DNA of 37,356 nt. Origin: Sulfurospirillum sp. Its GTDB lineage: Bacteria; Campylobacterota; Campylobacteria; Campylobacterales; Sulfurospirillaceae. A model generated the notes under the pieces. It had not been told where the DNA came from. It did not search any database and saw nothing but the letters and a program-made list of their open reading frames with translations. The DNA lies in NCBI GenBank assembly GCA_021206415.1, contig JAJOKG010000052.1, forward strand, positions 1-37,356, read 5' to 3'. Shown one piece after another: positions 7,805 to 17,153 of the stretch. Positions within the stretch are counted from its first letter, which is position 1; every line of letters starts with the position of its first letter. The translations under genes were made by a program, and so were the position numbers.

Positions 7805-8743
7805 ATGGTGTATCAGCACAAAGATTTGATTGGTCTAAGAGACCTCTGTAAGGAAGAAATTCTTTCGTTTATTGACTTAGCCAAAGAATTTAAAGCACTC
7901 AATAATAGTGATGTCAAAAAATCTCCCTCTTTACACGGTAAAACGGTCATTAACGCATTTTATGAAAATTCCACACGTACCCGTGTCTCTTTTGAAGTCG
8001 CTGCAAAACGCCTTGGCGCTGATGCCATTAACTTTTCAGCATCTCAAAGTAGCTCCAAAAAAGGGGAAACCTTGGTGGATACCATTCACAATATGGAAGC
8101 GATGAAAACGGATATTTTTGTTTTGCGCCATCCAAACTCTGGTGCAGCGCACTTTGTCGCTCAAAACAGTGATGCTTCCATTGTTAATGCAGGCGATGGT
8201 CTTAACGAACACCCTACACAAGGCTTGCTTGATTTGTTTACCATTTTAGAGCATAAAGGAAGTTTTGAAAATTTAACGGTTTCTATTATTGGCGATATTG
8301 CCCACAGTAGAGTTGCACGCTCAGATATTTGGGCGATGCGAAAACTAGGTATTAACGTTAAACTCTTTGGCCCTCCTACCATGCTTCCTGTACATATGGA
8401 AGTGTTTGACTGTCATGTCTGCTCTTCCATGGAAGAAGCGGTGGAGGGAAGCGATGTGATTATTATGCTTCGTATTCAGCTGGAGAGACAAGATGGCACA
8501 CTCTTTCCCTCTGTTCGTGAATACTCCAAATTTTTTGGACTTACCTCTACACGCATGAAACTGGCAAATAAAAACGCCATCGTTCTTCATCCAGGACCGA
8601 TTAATCGAGGTGTGGAGATGAATTCCGATGTGGTCGATAACAAGGATTACTCCGTGATTTTAAATCAGGTTGAAAACGGTGTTGCTATTCGTATGGCAGT
8701 CCTTCATACCTTGAACCTTTATAGAAAAAGTAGGAATATGTAA
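7805..8743 (+). CDS. pyrB: Aspartate carbamoyltransferase catalytic chain
   Basis: Second step of pyrimidine synthesis: carbamoyl phosphate plus aspartate gives carbamoyl aspartate. Hallmarks are the carbamoyl-phosphate loop ENSTRTRVSFE near residues 53-63, HPTQGLLDLF near 133-142, and HPGPINRGVE near 260-270. The ORF track begins at 7706, but I prefer the ATG at 7805: it gives 312 residues, the usual length, and has GAGG about nine bases upstream, while the 33-residue extension looks like translated leader. It shares TAATG with pyrC (one-base overlap), so the two are translationally coupled. No pyrI regulatory gene is seen. Confidence 0.95.
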   Translation: MVYQHKDLIGLRDLCKEEILSFIDLAKEFKALNNSDVKKSPSLHGKTVINAFYENSTRTRVSFEVAAKRLGADAINFSASQSSSKKGETLVDTIHNMEAMKTDIFVLRHPNSGAAHFVAQNSDASIVNAGDGLNEHPTQGLLDLFTILEHKGSFENLTVSIIGDIAHSRVARSDIWAMRKLGINVKLFGPPTMLPVHMEVFDCHVCSSMEEAVEGSDVIIMLRIQLERQDGTLFPSVREYSKFFGLTSTRMKLANKNAIVLHPGPINRGVEMNSDVVDNKDYSVILNQVENGVAIRMAVLHTLNLYRKSRNM

Positions 8744-10020
8744 TGAAAACTTTAATCAAAAACGGCATTATTGTGAATAGCGATGGTCAAATAAAAGCAA
8801 ATGTACTTATTGAAGATGAGATGATTGTAGATATTATTGAGCATGAAGTGCAAGCCGATACAGTCATTGATGCATGTGGTAATTACATTATGCCAGGGCT
8901 TATTGATATGCACGTGCATTTTAGAGACCCAGGGCAAGAGTATAAAGACGATGTCATCTCAGGCAGTGAAACCGCCGTTGCGAGTGGGGTAACCACCTGC
9001 CTTCCGATGGCAAACACGTTTCCTATTAATGACAACAGCTCGATTACTCGTGCGATGATTCAAAAAGCTAAACAACGAGGCTTGATTGATTTATTGCCTA
9101 TTGGGGCGATTTCACAAGGTTTGCATGGAGACCGCATTGTTGAAATGGGCGATATGATTGAAGCAGGAGCAGTGGCGTTTTCAGACGATGGACTCCCCGT
9201 ATCTGATAGCAGTGTTATGCGAGATGCCTTAGAGTATTCTCGTGGATTTAACTCCTTTGTCATCAGCCACTCAGAGGATTGCTCACTCTGCCGTAAAGGC
9301 GTGATGCATGAGGGTGAAATTTCAACCATTTTAGGTCTTAAAGGTATGGCTTCTGAGAAAGAGGAGATTATGATTTCTCGGGATATGCTTTTAGCCAAAC
9401 TCACCAAAGGGCATATTCATATCGCACATGTAAGTTCTGCGTGGTCGCTTAAACTCATTGAACTTGCTAAACAAGAGGGGATTAACATTACCTGCGAAGT
9501 CACTCCACACCACTTTAGCTTTTCTGATAAAAACCTTCTCTCCTACAATACCCACTTTAAAATGTCTCCACCGCTTCGTAGCGAAAATGACATTAACGCT
9601 ATTCGAGAAGCGCTTAAAAGTGGTTTGGTGGATGTCATCGCAACTGACCATGCCCCACACCATAACGATGATAAATTTGTCGAGTTTGACAATGCCCCTT
9701 TTGGTATCTTAGGACTGCAAACCCTTGTGCCACTCACCTTAAAATTGGTCAATGAAGGAATCATTTCCCTTGAGCGCATGGTTGAACTCACCTCAGCCAA
9801 CCCCGCAAAAATTTTGAACCTCAAAACAAAGGGAAAAATTGCCAAAGGAATGCTTGCGGATATTGCGATTATTGATCCCAATAAAGAGTATATTTACGAT
9901 GAGAGCATCAACAAATCAAAATCCAAAAACTCGCCACTTTTTGGAGAAAAACTCACAGGTGCTGCGGTGATGACACTTAAAAATGGTCGTGTGGTGTACG
10001 ACTTTCCTCACTGTTTATAA
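8743..10020 (+). CDS. pyrC: Dihydroorotase, class I
   Basis: Cyclises carbamoyl aspartate to dihydroorotate, the step after PyrB. The 425-residue length and motifs fit multifunctional/class I dihydroorotases: MHVHFRDPGQEYKDD near residues 56-70 with the two metal-binding histidines, HIAHVSS near 225, VTPHHF near 252, and ATDHAPHH near 302 with the catalytic aspartate. The start codon overlaps the pyrB stop by one base. A hairpin with a T-run follows the stop. Confidence 0.95.
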   Translation: MKTLIKNGIIVNSDGQIKANVLIEDEMIVDIIEHEVQADTVIDACGNYIMPGLIDMHVHFRDPGQEYKDDVISGSETAVASGVTTCLPMANTFPINDNSSITRAMIQKAKQRGLIDLLPIGAISQGLHGDRIVEMGDMIEAGAVAFSDDGLPVSDSSVMRDALEYSRGFNSFVISHSEDCSLCRKGVMHEGEISTILGLKGMASEKEEIMISRDMLLAKLTKGHIHIAHVSSAWSLKLIELAKQEGINITCEVTPHHFSFSDKNLLSYNTHFKMSPPLRSENDINAIREALKSGLVDVIATDHAPHHNDDKFVEFDNAPFGILGLQTLVPLTLKLVNEGIISLERMVELTSANPAKILNLKTKGKIAKGMLADIAIIDPNKEYIYDESINKSKSKNSPLFGEKLTGAAVMTLKNGRVVYDFPHCL

Positions 10021-10023
10021 GCC

Positions 10024-10033
10024 TTACATGTAA
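10024..10033. repeat. TTACATGTAA copy after the pyrC stop
   Basis: Lies four bases beyond the stop and just ahead of the terminator hairpin. Confidence 0.9.
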
Positions 10034-10037
10034 AGAT

Positions 10038-10076
10038 GCAAGAGGTGCATTACAGCACCTCTTGCGCCATTTTTTG
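10038..10076 (+). terminator. Rho-independent terminator of pyrBC
   Basis: Perfect 11-bp stem GCAAGAGGTGC / GCACCTCTTGC with a 6-base loop (10038-10065), followed after GCCA by six Ts. Its right half encodes the last codons of the convergent dehydrogenase gene, so one sequence serves as terminator and coding end. Confidence 0.75.
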
Positions 10077-10979
10077 CATCGCTTTCGCACTTACATGTAA
10101 CGCTTCAAGTTCTTCTGGAAGCAGTTTATACTTTAAAATTTTACTCGCACCTTTTTTTGTTACCACCACAGGGACATTAAGCACCACATCATGCAAGCCA
10201 TATTCACCATCAAGGTAGACACCCAAAGGTAAAACCGAGTGTTCATCATTGGCAATGGCTCGAATGATGCGAAATACACTCGCCGCTGTGCTGTGGTTGG
10301 TGTTGCCTTTTTTGTAAAATATCTCAAAACCTGCGTTTAAAACACTTTGATAAATCTCTTCACGGTTGAGTCGTGGTAAGCCATTGAGCTCACAAAATGT
10401 GTCGACATCCAATCCACAAATATTGCAAATACTCCACGGAAGCGTACTTCCCTTACCGTGTTCACCCAAAATATACCCATTGATATTTTTAGGATCAATG
10501 CCTACTTTTTTACTCACAATTTTCATAAATCGAGCCGTATCGACCAGCGTGCCTGAACTAATCAAACGCTCCCTTGGATAAAGCGCTTCTTTGTAAGCAA
10601 TGTGGGTAAGAACATCCACAGGATTGGTCACCATGATAAGAATGGCATGAGGAGCATAGGTATAAAGTTTATGAATAATCTCACGAATGAGTGTGGCATT
10701 TTCATGCAACAATTCATCTCGTGTTTGACTCCCCTTCAGTTGTGCCCCTGCGGTAATGACAATTACATCGCACTGCGCACAATCCACATAATCCCCACTG
10801 TGCAAATGGGTGTTACGTGCATAGGTAAATGACTCCACATACGAAAAATCTGCCACCTCTCCCAATGCCTTTTCTTTGTTGCGATTGACTAAGACAATCT
10901 CGCTCATATTTCCCAGTGTCAAAAGGTAATTCACCAGCTCAACCCCAACACCACCCGCTCCAATAATCCCTACACGCAT
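10050..10979 (-). CDS. Lactate/malate dehydrogenase family protein
   Basis: A 309-residue LDH/MDH-fold NAD(P)-dependent 2-hydroxyacid dehydrogenase. Visible are GAGGVG (residues 7-12), the VTNPVDVLT strand, the VDTARF loop (catalytic Asp, substrate Arg) and GEHG with the catalytic His. The mobile loop reads AGAQLKGSQTR: the residue that is Gln in lactate and Arg in malate dehydrogenases appears to be Leu. The second beta strand ends LVNRN, with Asn replacing the usual NAD-selecting Asp. So the fold and catalytic dyad are standard but substrate and cofactor are uncertain. A TTACATGTAA copy near the C-terminus encodes Leu-His-Val. Confidence 0.82.
   Translation of the reverse strand: MRVGIIGAGGVGVELVNYLLTLGNMSEIVLVNRNKEKALGEVADFSYVESFTYARNTHLHSGDYVDCAQCDVIVITAGAQLKGSQTRDELLHENATLIREIIHKLYTYAPHAILIMVTNPVDVLTHIAYKEALYPRERLISSGTLVDTARFMKIVSKKVGIDPKNINGYILGEHGKGSTLPWSICNICGLDVDTFCELNGLPRLNREEIYQSVLNAGFEIFYKKGNTNHSTAASVFRIIRAIANDEHSVLPLGVYLDGEYGLHDVVLNVPVVVTKKGASKILKYKLLPEELEALHVSAKAMQKMAQEVL
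10091..10100. repeat. TTACATGTAA copy inside the LDH/MDH-like gene
   Basis: Read on the - strand as Leu-His-Val-Ser, 17 codons before the end. Confidence 0.9.
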
Positions 10980-11301
10980 GAACTTCCTTTAAACAAATGA
11001 CAGTATAACACGCATTAAGGTGCGTTAATGTGTTAAAAAATAAGCGTATTAAGGGTACTTCTACGCTTCGCTTGACATGTGTGAAAAGGAGTCTTGAGGA
11101 AAATAAGGAAAAAGAAACGCTCGAACTGGGCGATTCGAGCGTTGGTATAAAAAAATTTTTTAGATTGTTCACAAAAAGGAGGTTTTTGTCTTACACGTAA
11201 AAGTATAGGGGATAAGCTTAAATAATAAACGAACAATTATTAAACAAATCATAAATAAACGTAAAAAATAGAAAGATTTTCAAGGGAGGATTTAAAAAGA
11301 G
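10980..11301. other. Gene-free stretch between the dehydrogenase gene and tRNA-Asn
   Basis: I see no convincing gene in these 320 bases; the ORFs in the track are low-complexity shadows. It holds one good hairpin (11116-11143), a small ACAAAAA-GGAGG-TTTTTGT stem near 11170-11189, an imperfect palindrome TTACACGTAA near 11190-11199, and an AT-rich tract that would be transcribed downstream of the tRNA. The dehydrogenase promoter is not obvious. Confidence 0.5.
11116..11143 (-). terminator. Hairpin, possible terminator downstream of tRNA-Asn
   Basis: Perfect 10-bp stem AACGCTCGAA / TTCGAGCGTT with an 8-base loop. On the - strand it is followed by a T-rich tract (CTTTTTCCTTATTTT), suiting a terminator for the tRNA transcript, about 160 bases beyond the mature tRNA end. 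Confidence 0.55.
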
Positions 11302-11376
<75 letters not shown>

Positions 11377-11540
11377 ACACCTGAATGAGGTCGAAATTAT
11401 AGTAAAAAAATATTTGATTGTCAAGAGATTTTAGAGAAAAAATTAAAAAAAGGCTTATTGCCTATTTTTCCATCACTCTATTCAAGAAAAAGTCAGTCAA
11501 AAAAAGGTACTATTATAACCTATACTAATAAGGAGTTATC

Positions 11541-12492
11541 ATGAAAAGACAACTTGCTCTATTGACACTTACAGGGGCGTTAAGCGTTCCAATGTTTGCG
11601 GCTGAGTTTATCACGATTGGAACGGGTGGTGTTACAGGAACTTATTATCCAACAGGTGGTGCCATTTGCCAGATGGTCAACAAAAACAAAAAAACCACAA
11701 ACATTCGTTGTTCTGTTGAATCAACAGGCGGTTCAGTTTACAATGTAAATACCATTAAAGCAGGTGAACTTGATTTTGGTATTTCTCAAAGTGATACAGC
11801 TTATCAAGCGTATAAAGGAGAAGGTAAATTTGAAGGTGCGGCTGCTGTTCCTGAGCTTAGAAGTGCCATTGCTATCTACCCTGAACTTTTAGCGCTCGTT
11901 GTCAGTCAAAAATCAGGTATCAAAACGATCAATGACCTTAAAGGGAAAAAAATCAACATGGATTCACCAGGTTCAGGTACACGTATGACTGCTGAAATGG
12001 TTTTTGATGCATTTGGTCTTAAAACTTCTGATTTAGCGCTTGCTAATGAACTTAAATCAAGTGAAGGTCCAACTATGCTTCAAGATAACCACATTGATGG
12101 TTACTTTTTTATGGTAGGACACCCAACTGCAAACATCAAAGATGCAGCGAATTCTGTTGATATCTCTATCGTTCCTATTGAAGGAACAGGGATTGATGCT
12201 ATGATCAAAAAAATATCCTTATTTTGCGAAAGGAACTATTTCTGGCTCATTTTACAAAGGTGTGCCTAATGATGTTCCAAGTATTGGTGTAAAAGCAGTA
12301 TTAGTTACGAGCACAAAAGTAAAAGATGAAGTTGTTTATCAAGTGGTTAAAACGATTTTAGATAACTTTGAAAAATTCAAAGAACTCCACCCTGCATATA
12401 AAACCATTGCCAAAGAGAGTCTACTTGAGGGCTTAAGCGTGCCACAACACCCAGGTGCGATTAAAGCATTTAAAGAGGCTGGACTCCTCTAA
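11541..12492 (+). CDS. TAXI family TRAP transporter substrate-binding protein, frameshifted
   Basis: Periplasmic receptor of about 316 residues after removing one A from the A7 run at 12208-12214, which joins ORFs 11541-12269 and 12262-12492. The signal peptide ends ...VPMFAA near residue 21. The TAXI family hallmark follows: FITIGTGGVTGTYYPTGGAIC, then the SVESTGGSVYNVNTI and DFGISQSDTAYQAY segments, and DSPGSGTRMTAEM near residue 150. TAXI receptors mostly bind dicarboxylates or amino acids such as glutamate; the ligand here cannot be read. AAGGAG precedes the ATG. The fused permease follows, so this is the high-affinity capture component. Confidence 0.92.
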
Positions 12493-12499
12493 TTTCTTT

Positions 12500-12509
12500 T
12501 TACATGTAA
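12500..12509. repeat. TTACATGTAA copy between TRAP receptor and permease genes
   Basis: Placed seven bases after the receptor stop. A degenerate half copy (CTTACATGAG) lies 22 bases on, so the pair could fold into an imperfect hairpin between the two cistrons and tune their expression ratio. Confidence 0.85.
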
Positions 12510-12558
12510 GGCTTGAGAGAGTCTTACATGAGTTTATTTATTTATAAAGGTTACGCTA

Positions 12559-14634
12559 TTGAAGACATTAACACAAAGATTAGATGACGAAAAGCTCATC
12601 AATGAATTTGAGGGACAAAGAGACTTTGAAAAAGGGAGTTGGCAATACTGGCTTATTTCAGTCATTGCTTTTTCATGGTCGCTCTACCAGCTGTACATTG
12701 TTTTAGACCCAGGAAATAGCGCCCACGTAAGGTCTATTCACCTTGCTTTTGCCATCATTCTTGCTTTTTGTATGCACTCTATGTATAAAAGTATTACATT
12801 AAAATCAAAAATTACATGGTACGATTTTTTAATTGCCTTCGTAGGTGTTACAGTAGTTCTATACCAATGGTACGCTTATAGAGACTTAGCGATGCGCTCA
12901 GGTGCGTGGACACAAACTGATGTTATCGTAGGTGTTTTAACGATGCTTACCGTCCTTGAAGCCTCTCGTAGAGTTATGGGACTTCCTTTAATGATTGTTG
13001 CTATTGTTTTTCTTGCATATGACTATTTTGGTCCATATCTTCCTGATTTGATTGCCCATAAAGGGGCAAGCCTTAACAAAATTGTCGGTCAAATGGTCTT
13101 AACAACAGAAGGTATTTTTGGTGTACCTTTGGGTGTAAGTGCTAGTTTTGTCTTTTTGTTTGTTCTTTTCGGTGCTCTGCTGGATAAAGCAGGGGCTGGT
13201 GAGTATTTTATTAAGCTAGCGTATACACTTTTGGGTCGTTTTGATGGAGGTCCCGCAAAAGCTGCGGTTGCATCTTCTGGGCTTATGGGAGTTATCTCAG
13301 GCTCCTCTATTGCCAATACCGTCACAACAGGAACATTTACGATTCCTTTGATGAAACGCCTAGGTTTTAGTGCCCACAAAGCAGCGGCTGTTGAGACAGC
13401 TTCATCGGTTAATGGTCAACTTATGCCTCCTATTATGGGTGCGGCAGCGTTTATTATGGCGGAGTTTTTAGGGCTTGATTATACAGATGTTGTCTATGCG
13501 GCATTTATTCCCGCATTTACCTGTTATTTTGCCCTCTTTTATATTGTGCATTTAGAGGCTAAAAAGCAAGGGATTAAAGGTGAGGATCAGAGTGTTTTAG
13601 GACGTGCATTTCCCCTCTTTTTAAAAGGCTTGCACTATTTTATTCCTATTTTCTTTTTGATGTACACCCTGATTATTTTAAGACAATCTGCGCAAAGTGC
13701 GGCCTTTAGTGCTATTATGTTTTTGATGATTATCATGGTCGTTCAAAAACCCTTTAAAGCATGGATGAACAAGGAAAAAATAACCTTAGCTATCTGTTTA
13801 GAGGGTTTTTCAGATATTGGTGTTGGTATGGTCAATGGTGGCAAGAATATGGTTTCTATTGCCATTGCAACCTCTGTGGCGGGCATTATTGTAGGGTCTG
13901 TCACCTTAACGGGTATTGGGCTTATTTTATCGGAAGTGATTGAGCAATTATCAGGTGGCTATATTTTAGCAATTCTCTTTATGACTGCCATTGTTTCACT
14001 TATTTTGGGTATGGGACTGCCAACCACGGCGAATTATATCGTTATGGCATCACTCACAGCACCCATTATTGTTGAATTAGCCGGCAATAGTGGCATTATT
14101 GTACCTTTAATTGCAGCTCACATGTTTGTATTCTACTTTGGTATTTTAGCCGATGACACACCACCTGTGGGTATGGCAGCCTATGCTGCCGCTGCGATTG
14201 CAAAAAGCGATCCTATTGTTACTGGAATTCAATCTTTTATTTATGACATTCGAACAGCAGTTTTACCTTTTATGTTTTTCTTTAATAATGAACTCTTGCT
14301 GATTCATAGTGTTAATCCAGAAGATCCCAATGATGTTTCAGCTTGGGTTTGGATTACGAATCCTTTGGAAATTTTAGTGATTTTTACAGGGGCTGTTTTG
14401 GGTATGTTTGCCTTTACATCTGTTACACAGAGTTTTGTTCTCATGAAAATCCACACATTTGAGAGAATTCTCTTAATTTTAGTTGTTCCGTGTATGATGC
14501 TTCCTAAAATAGTTGCAAGTTATTTAGGGCTTCCATCGCATTATTTGGTCTATGCCATTGGATTAATTCTTTATGGAGTGGTTTATATGGGGCAGCGTAT
14601 TAAGTATCAAAAAAGGCACACACTTGTAGCTTAA
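12559..14634 (+). CDS. TRAP transporter fused permease (TAXI type)
   Basis: A 691-residue inner-membrane protein in which the small (4-segment) and large (12-segment) TRAP subunits are fused, as is usual for TAXI systems. It uses an ion gradient to import the ligand delivered by the upstream receptor. Characteristic large-subunit stretches are SSGLMGVISGSSIANTVTTG, SSVNGQLMPPIMGAAAFIMAE, ILGMGLPTTANYIVMA and FYFGILADDTPPVGMAAYA. The start is TTG, eight bases after AAAGG; a weak start may keep permease levels below receptor levels. An inverted repeat follows the stop. Confidence 0.95.
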   Translation: MKTLTQRLDDEKLINEFEGQRDFEKGSWQYWLISVIAFSWSLYQLYIVLDPGNSAHVRSIHLAFAIILAFCMHSMYKSITLKSKITWYDFLIAFVGVTVVLYQWYAYRDLAMRSGAWTQTDVIVGVLTMLTVLEASRRVMGLPLMIVAIVFLAYDYFGPYLPDLIAHKGASLNKIVGQMVLTTEGIFGVPLGVSASFVFLFVLFGALLDKAGAGEYFIKLAYTLLGRFDGGPAKAAVASSGLMGVISGSSIANTVTTGTFTIPLMKRLGFSAHKAAAVETASSVNGQLMPPIMGAAAFIMAEFLGLDYTDVVYAAFIPAFTCYFALFYIVHLEAKKQGIKGEDQSVLGRAFPLFLKGLHYFIPIFFLMYTLIILRQSAQSAAFSAIMFLMIIMVVQKPFKAWMNKEKITLAICLEGFSDIGVGMVNGGKNMVSIAIATSVAGIIVGSVTLTGIGLILSEVIEQLSGGYILAILFMTAIVSLILGMGLPTTANYIVMASLTAPIIVELAGNSGIIVPLIAAHMFVFYFGILADDTPPVGMAAYAAAAIAKSDPIVTGIQSFIYDIRTAVLPFMFFFNNELLLIHSVNPEDPNDVSAWVWITNPLEILVIFTGAVLGMFAFTSVTQSFVLMKIHTFERILLILVVPCMMLPKIVASYLGLPSHYLVYAIGLILYGVVYMGQRIKYQKRHTLVA

Positions 14635-14636
14635 AG

Positions 14637-14662
14637 GTTAGTGGGTAATATCACCCACTAAC
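14637..14662. terminator. Hairpin between the TRAP permease and radical SAM genes
   Basis: Perfect 10-bp stem GTTAGTGGGT / ACCCACTAAC with a 6-base loop, spanning the convergent gap and the radical SAM stop codon. The flanking T-content is weak on both strands, so efficiency is uncertain. Confidence 0.55.
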
Positions 14663-15569
14663 TTACTTTATAAAAATTAACTCCTGCAATACTTTTTACA
14701 TGTAAAACATTTTTATCCACTAACGCATTAAGATTTTTCAAACTCTCTTCATCAAAACAAAGCGCTATATCTTCAAAACTTTGAGGTCTTCGTTTTAATA
14801 ATGCAACAATTTCTTCCTTGCAAAAATGACGTTTCGTTGGAATATAATTTTTCTTATATGCAATAGTAACATGTAGGTTTTCAAGGAAATGGGAAAGTTC
14901 AATTAAACGCTCAATGCTTACGGCCTTAACAGCATAAGCAGGTGGACGGTCAATAGTGCCTACATCAATACGATCAGGTTTAATCTCTTGTAACACAGCA
15001 TTTAGTGCTTGAAACTCTACCTCACTATCATTCAAGCCTTCAACAACCAATATTTCAATCACAAGCTCACCACGATAATGCGCTCTAAACTCTTTCATTC
15101 CCTCTATAATATTAGCAATATTAATCCCTTTATGTGCGCGATCCAATTTTTTAAAACACTTCGGATTCACACAATCTAAAGAAAGTTTAACGATGTCTAA
15201 TTTTGAGAGAATGGACTGAATTTCAGGTTGATCAATAGTTGAGCCATTTGAGAGAATAAGCAATTTATGCTCTTTTTTTATTTTCAGAATTTCATCCACT
15301 AAATGCGCTAAATCAGGATAAAGTGTCGGTTCTCCATTGGCTGTAATCGTAATAACATCTATGTTTTCATACTTTAATAATGCCTCTTTAAGTTCATCTA
15401 TAATCTCCTCTATCAAAGGCGCTTGACTTACTTTTTGAACCGTTTTAGCCCCTTTTAACTCACAATATAAACAATCAAAATTACACTGTTTATTCTCAGG
15501 ACTCAAATCAATGCCTAAAGATTGTCCAAAACGTCTTGAAGTAATGGGACCAAAAATCAAAGAGCTCAT
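14658..15569 (-). CDS. Radical SAM protein
   Basis: A 303-residue cytosolic radical SAM enzyme. The 4Fe-4S cluster motif is CNFDCLYC near residues 29-36, following the FGPITSRRFGQSLGIDL lead-in. The glycine-rich SAM-binding strand TANGEPTLYPDL is near 95-106, followed by LILSNGS and KLSLDCVN. The N-terminal pattern is that of a widespread, poorly characterised radical SAM group (COG0731-like) whose members include wybutosine-type enzymes; no substrate can be assigned. The C-terminal 60 residues look like a small winged-helix domain. A TTTACATGTAAA copy near the C-terminus encodes Leu-His-Val-Lys. Confidence 0.85.
   Translation of the reverse strand: MSSLIFGPITSRRFGQSLGIDLSPENKQCNFDCLYCELKGAKTVQKVSQAPLIEEIIDELKEALLKYENIDVITITANGEPTLYPDLAHLVDEILKIKKEHKLLILSNGSTIDQPEIQSILSKLDIVKLSLDCVNPKCFKKLDRAHKGINIANIIEGMKEFRAHYRGELVIEILVVEGLNDSEVEFQALNAVLQEIKPDRIDVGTIDRPPAYAVKAVSIERLIELSHFLENLHVTIAYKKNYIPTKRHFCKEEIVALLKRRPQSFEDIALCFDEESLKNLNALVDKNVLHVKSIAGVNFYKVS
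14696..14705. repeat. TTACATGTAA copy inside the radical SAM gene
   Basis: Twelve-base form, read on the - strand as Leu-His-Val-Lys close to the C-terminus. Confidence 0.9.
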
Positions 15570-15595
15570 AGAAAATCCTTACATGTTAAAAGAGG

Positions 15596-15617
15596 TTTGC
15601 CCTCAAAAGAGGGCAAA
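15596..15617 (-). terminator. Possible terminator after hemE
   Basis: Perfect 9-bp stem TTTGCCCTC / GAGGGCAAA with a 4-base loop, just beyond the hemE stop. On the - strand CCTCTTTT follows, a modest T-tract. Confidence 0.55.
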
Positions 15618-15620
15618 AGA

Positions 15621-16643
15621 TTAGAGTTTAGTGCGAGATTGAACTTGTTGAATAAAATACTTAGCATGTTCTACAGGAATATCAGGCAAAATACCATGAC
15701 CTAAATTGAAAACATGACGCTCATTTTTCATCACATCAACAATGTGTGAAATACCTGCATCAATCGCCTCTTTGCTGTAAAGACGGGTCGGTTCCATATT
15801 GCCCTGAAGCACATATTTATGCCCTAATTTCTCTTTAGCTAACTCAATGGGTGTTGACCAATCCACACCAAAAACATCAAATTCACCATCAATTTTATCG
15901 AGATAGCCACTGATACCTTTAGGAAATAAAATAACAGGAACATGCGGATATTTGCTTTTGAGATAAGCACTGATCTCTTTCATATACGCCCAGCTAAATT
16001 CAAAATACGCACGCTCTTCAAGTGCTGCCGCCCATGAATCAAAAATCATCACGACATTCGCACCACTTTGAATCTGACGCTCCATATAACCCTTTAACAC
16101 TTCTGTTACTTTAGCTAATAAGGCATGCATAAAACTAGGATCAGAATAAATAAGTTTCTTTACCAAAGCATATGTTTTGGTGCCTTGCCCTTCAATCATA
16201 TACGTAGCAAGCGTCCACGGTGCACCACAAAAACCAATAAGCGCTTTATCGGCTGCAAGTTTTCCACGAATAAGACGAATCGTCTCATACACATACTCCA
16301 AACCGTCAATCGCTTTTTGCACATCAAGTTTGTCTAAGTCAGCTTGATTTTTAATAGGGTGTGAAAAAATAGGACCTTCGCCTTTTAAAAACTTCAGCTC
16401 CATACCCATCTCTAAAGGAACCACTAAAATATCACTAAATAAAATAGCTGCATCAACCCCTAAAATATCCACCGGTTGAAGTGTCACTTCACACGCTTTT
16501 TGGGGGTCTTTACACAAAGAGAGAAAATCACCCGCTTGCGCTCTTACTTCCATATATTCTGGCAAATAACGTCCCGCTTGTCGCATCATCCACACTGGAG
16601 TATACGGCGTTTTTTTACCCAAACATGCATCGACAAAAATCAT
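15621..16643 (-). CDS. hemE: Uroporphyrinogen decarboxylase
   Basis: Removes four carboxyl groups from uroporphyrinogen III to give coproporphyrinogen III in haem synthesis, in the cytoplasm. The 340-residue length is normal. The N-terminal [15 protein letters not shown] (near residues 20-34), [32 protein letters not shown] near 140-155, IFDSWAA and the final [10 protein letters not shown] are all family signatures. Its ATG overlaps the UPF0114 stop by one base (TAATG), making it the last gene of asd - UPF0114 - hemE. Confidence 0.97.
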   Translation of the reverse strand: MIFVDACLGKKTPYTPVWMMRQAGRYLPEYMEVRAQAGDFLSLCKDPQKACEVTLQPVDILGVDAAILFSDILVVPLEMGMELKFLKGEGPIFSHPIKNQADLDKLDVQKAIDGLEYVYETIRLIRGKLAADKALIGFCGAPWTLATYMIEGQGTKTYALVKKLIYSDPSFMHALLAKVTEVLKGYMERQIQSGANVVMIFDSWAAALEERAYFEFSWAYMKEISAYLKSKYPHVPVILFPKGISGYLDKIDGEFDVFGVDWSTPIELAKEKLGHKYVLQGNMEPTRLYSKEAIDAGISHIVDVMKNERHVFNLGHGILPDIPVEHAKYFIQQVQSRTKL

Positions 16644-17153
16644 TAGTGTTTTCCACCCTTATGTAAAAAATAAAGTCCAATGGAGAGTGCCGCAATAGAG
16701 ATGGAAAAATAGAGCATCTCCAAAGCACCTTTATATTCTGTGTGCAAAATACGTTGGAAAAAACTCACAATGAGCACCATTACAATGACTTTTGCAATTT
16801 TATCTTTAAGCTCATCTAAGGAGCTTACATAGAGTATTTTATCGCCACCGCTTCCTTTGGCAACATCAATGTCTGAGACGAACAACTCATAAATACCAAA
16901 ACCAAAAATCAAAAGCACCACCGCAATCAAATATAAATCAATGGCGCCTATGATTTCAGCAACAACATCCGCATGAAAATCTTCAGGATGAACCCCTTGA
17001 AAAAAAATACTGATAGGTACTAATAAGCACGTGGTATAAATCAGCACTACCAATAACAAATAAGGCAAACGAGGACAAAATACTAAATACAACTGCTAAA
17101 AGGATGATGAGCCTACTGGACCATAACCCTTTCTCAAAAAGTTTTTCTATCAT
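16643..17153 (-). CDS. UPF0114 (YqhA-like) membrane protein, frameshifted
   Basis: A 169-residue inner-membrane protein once one base of the run at 17000-17007 is removed. The ORF track shows only 16643-17092 with a wrong N-terminus. The true start at 17153 gives [21 protein letters not shown], the typical UPF0114 opening, followed by four hydrophobic segments and the conserved [27 protein letters not shown] stretch with the charged [13 protein letters not shown]. Function of the family is unknown. Its ATG overlaps the asd stop and its stop overlaps the hemE ATG (TAATG at both ends). Confidence 0.88.

Noticed and set aside
10939-11236. Coding ORFs in the gap before tRNA-Asn (10939-11172, 11033-11236)
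   Set aside because: Low-complexity translations rich in Phe, Leu and Ser, no ribosome-binding site, and they run across a hairpin and the start of the dehydrogenase gene.
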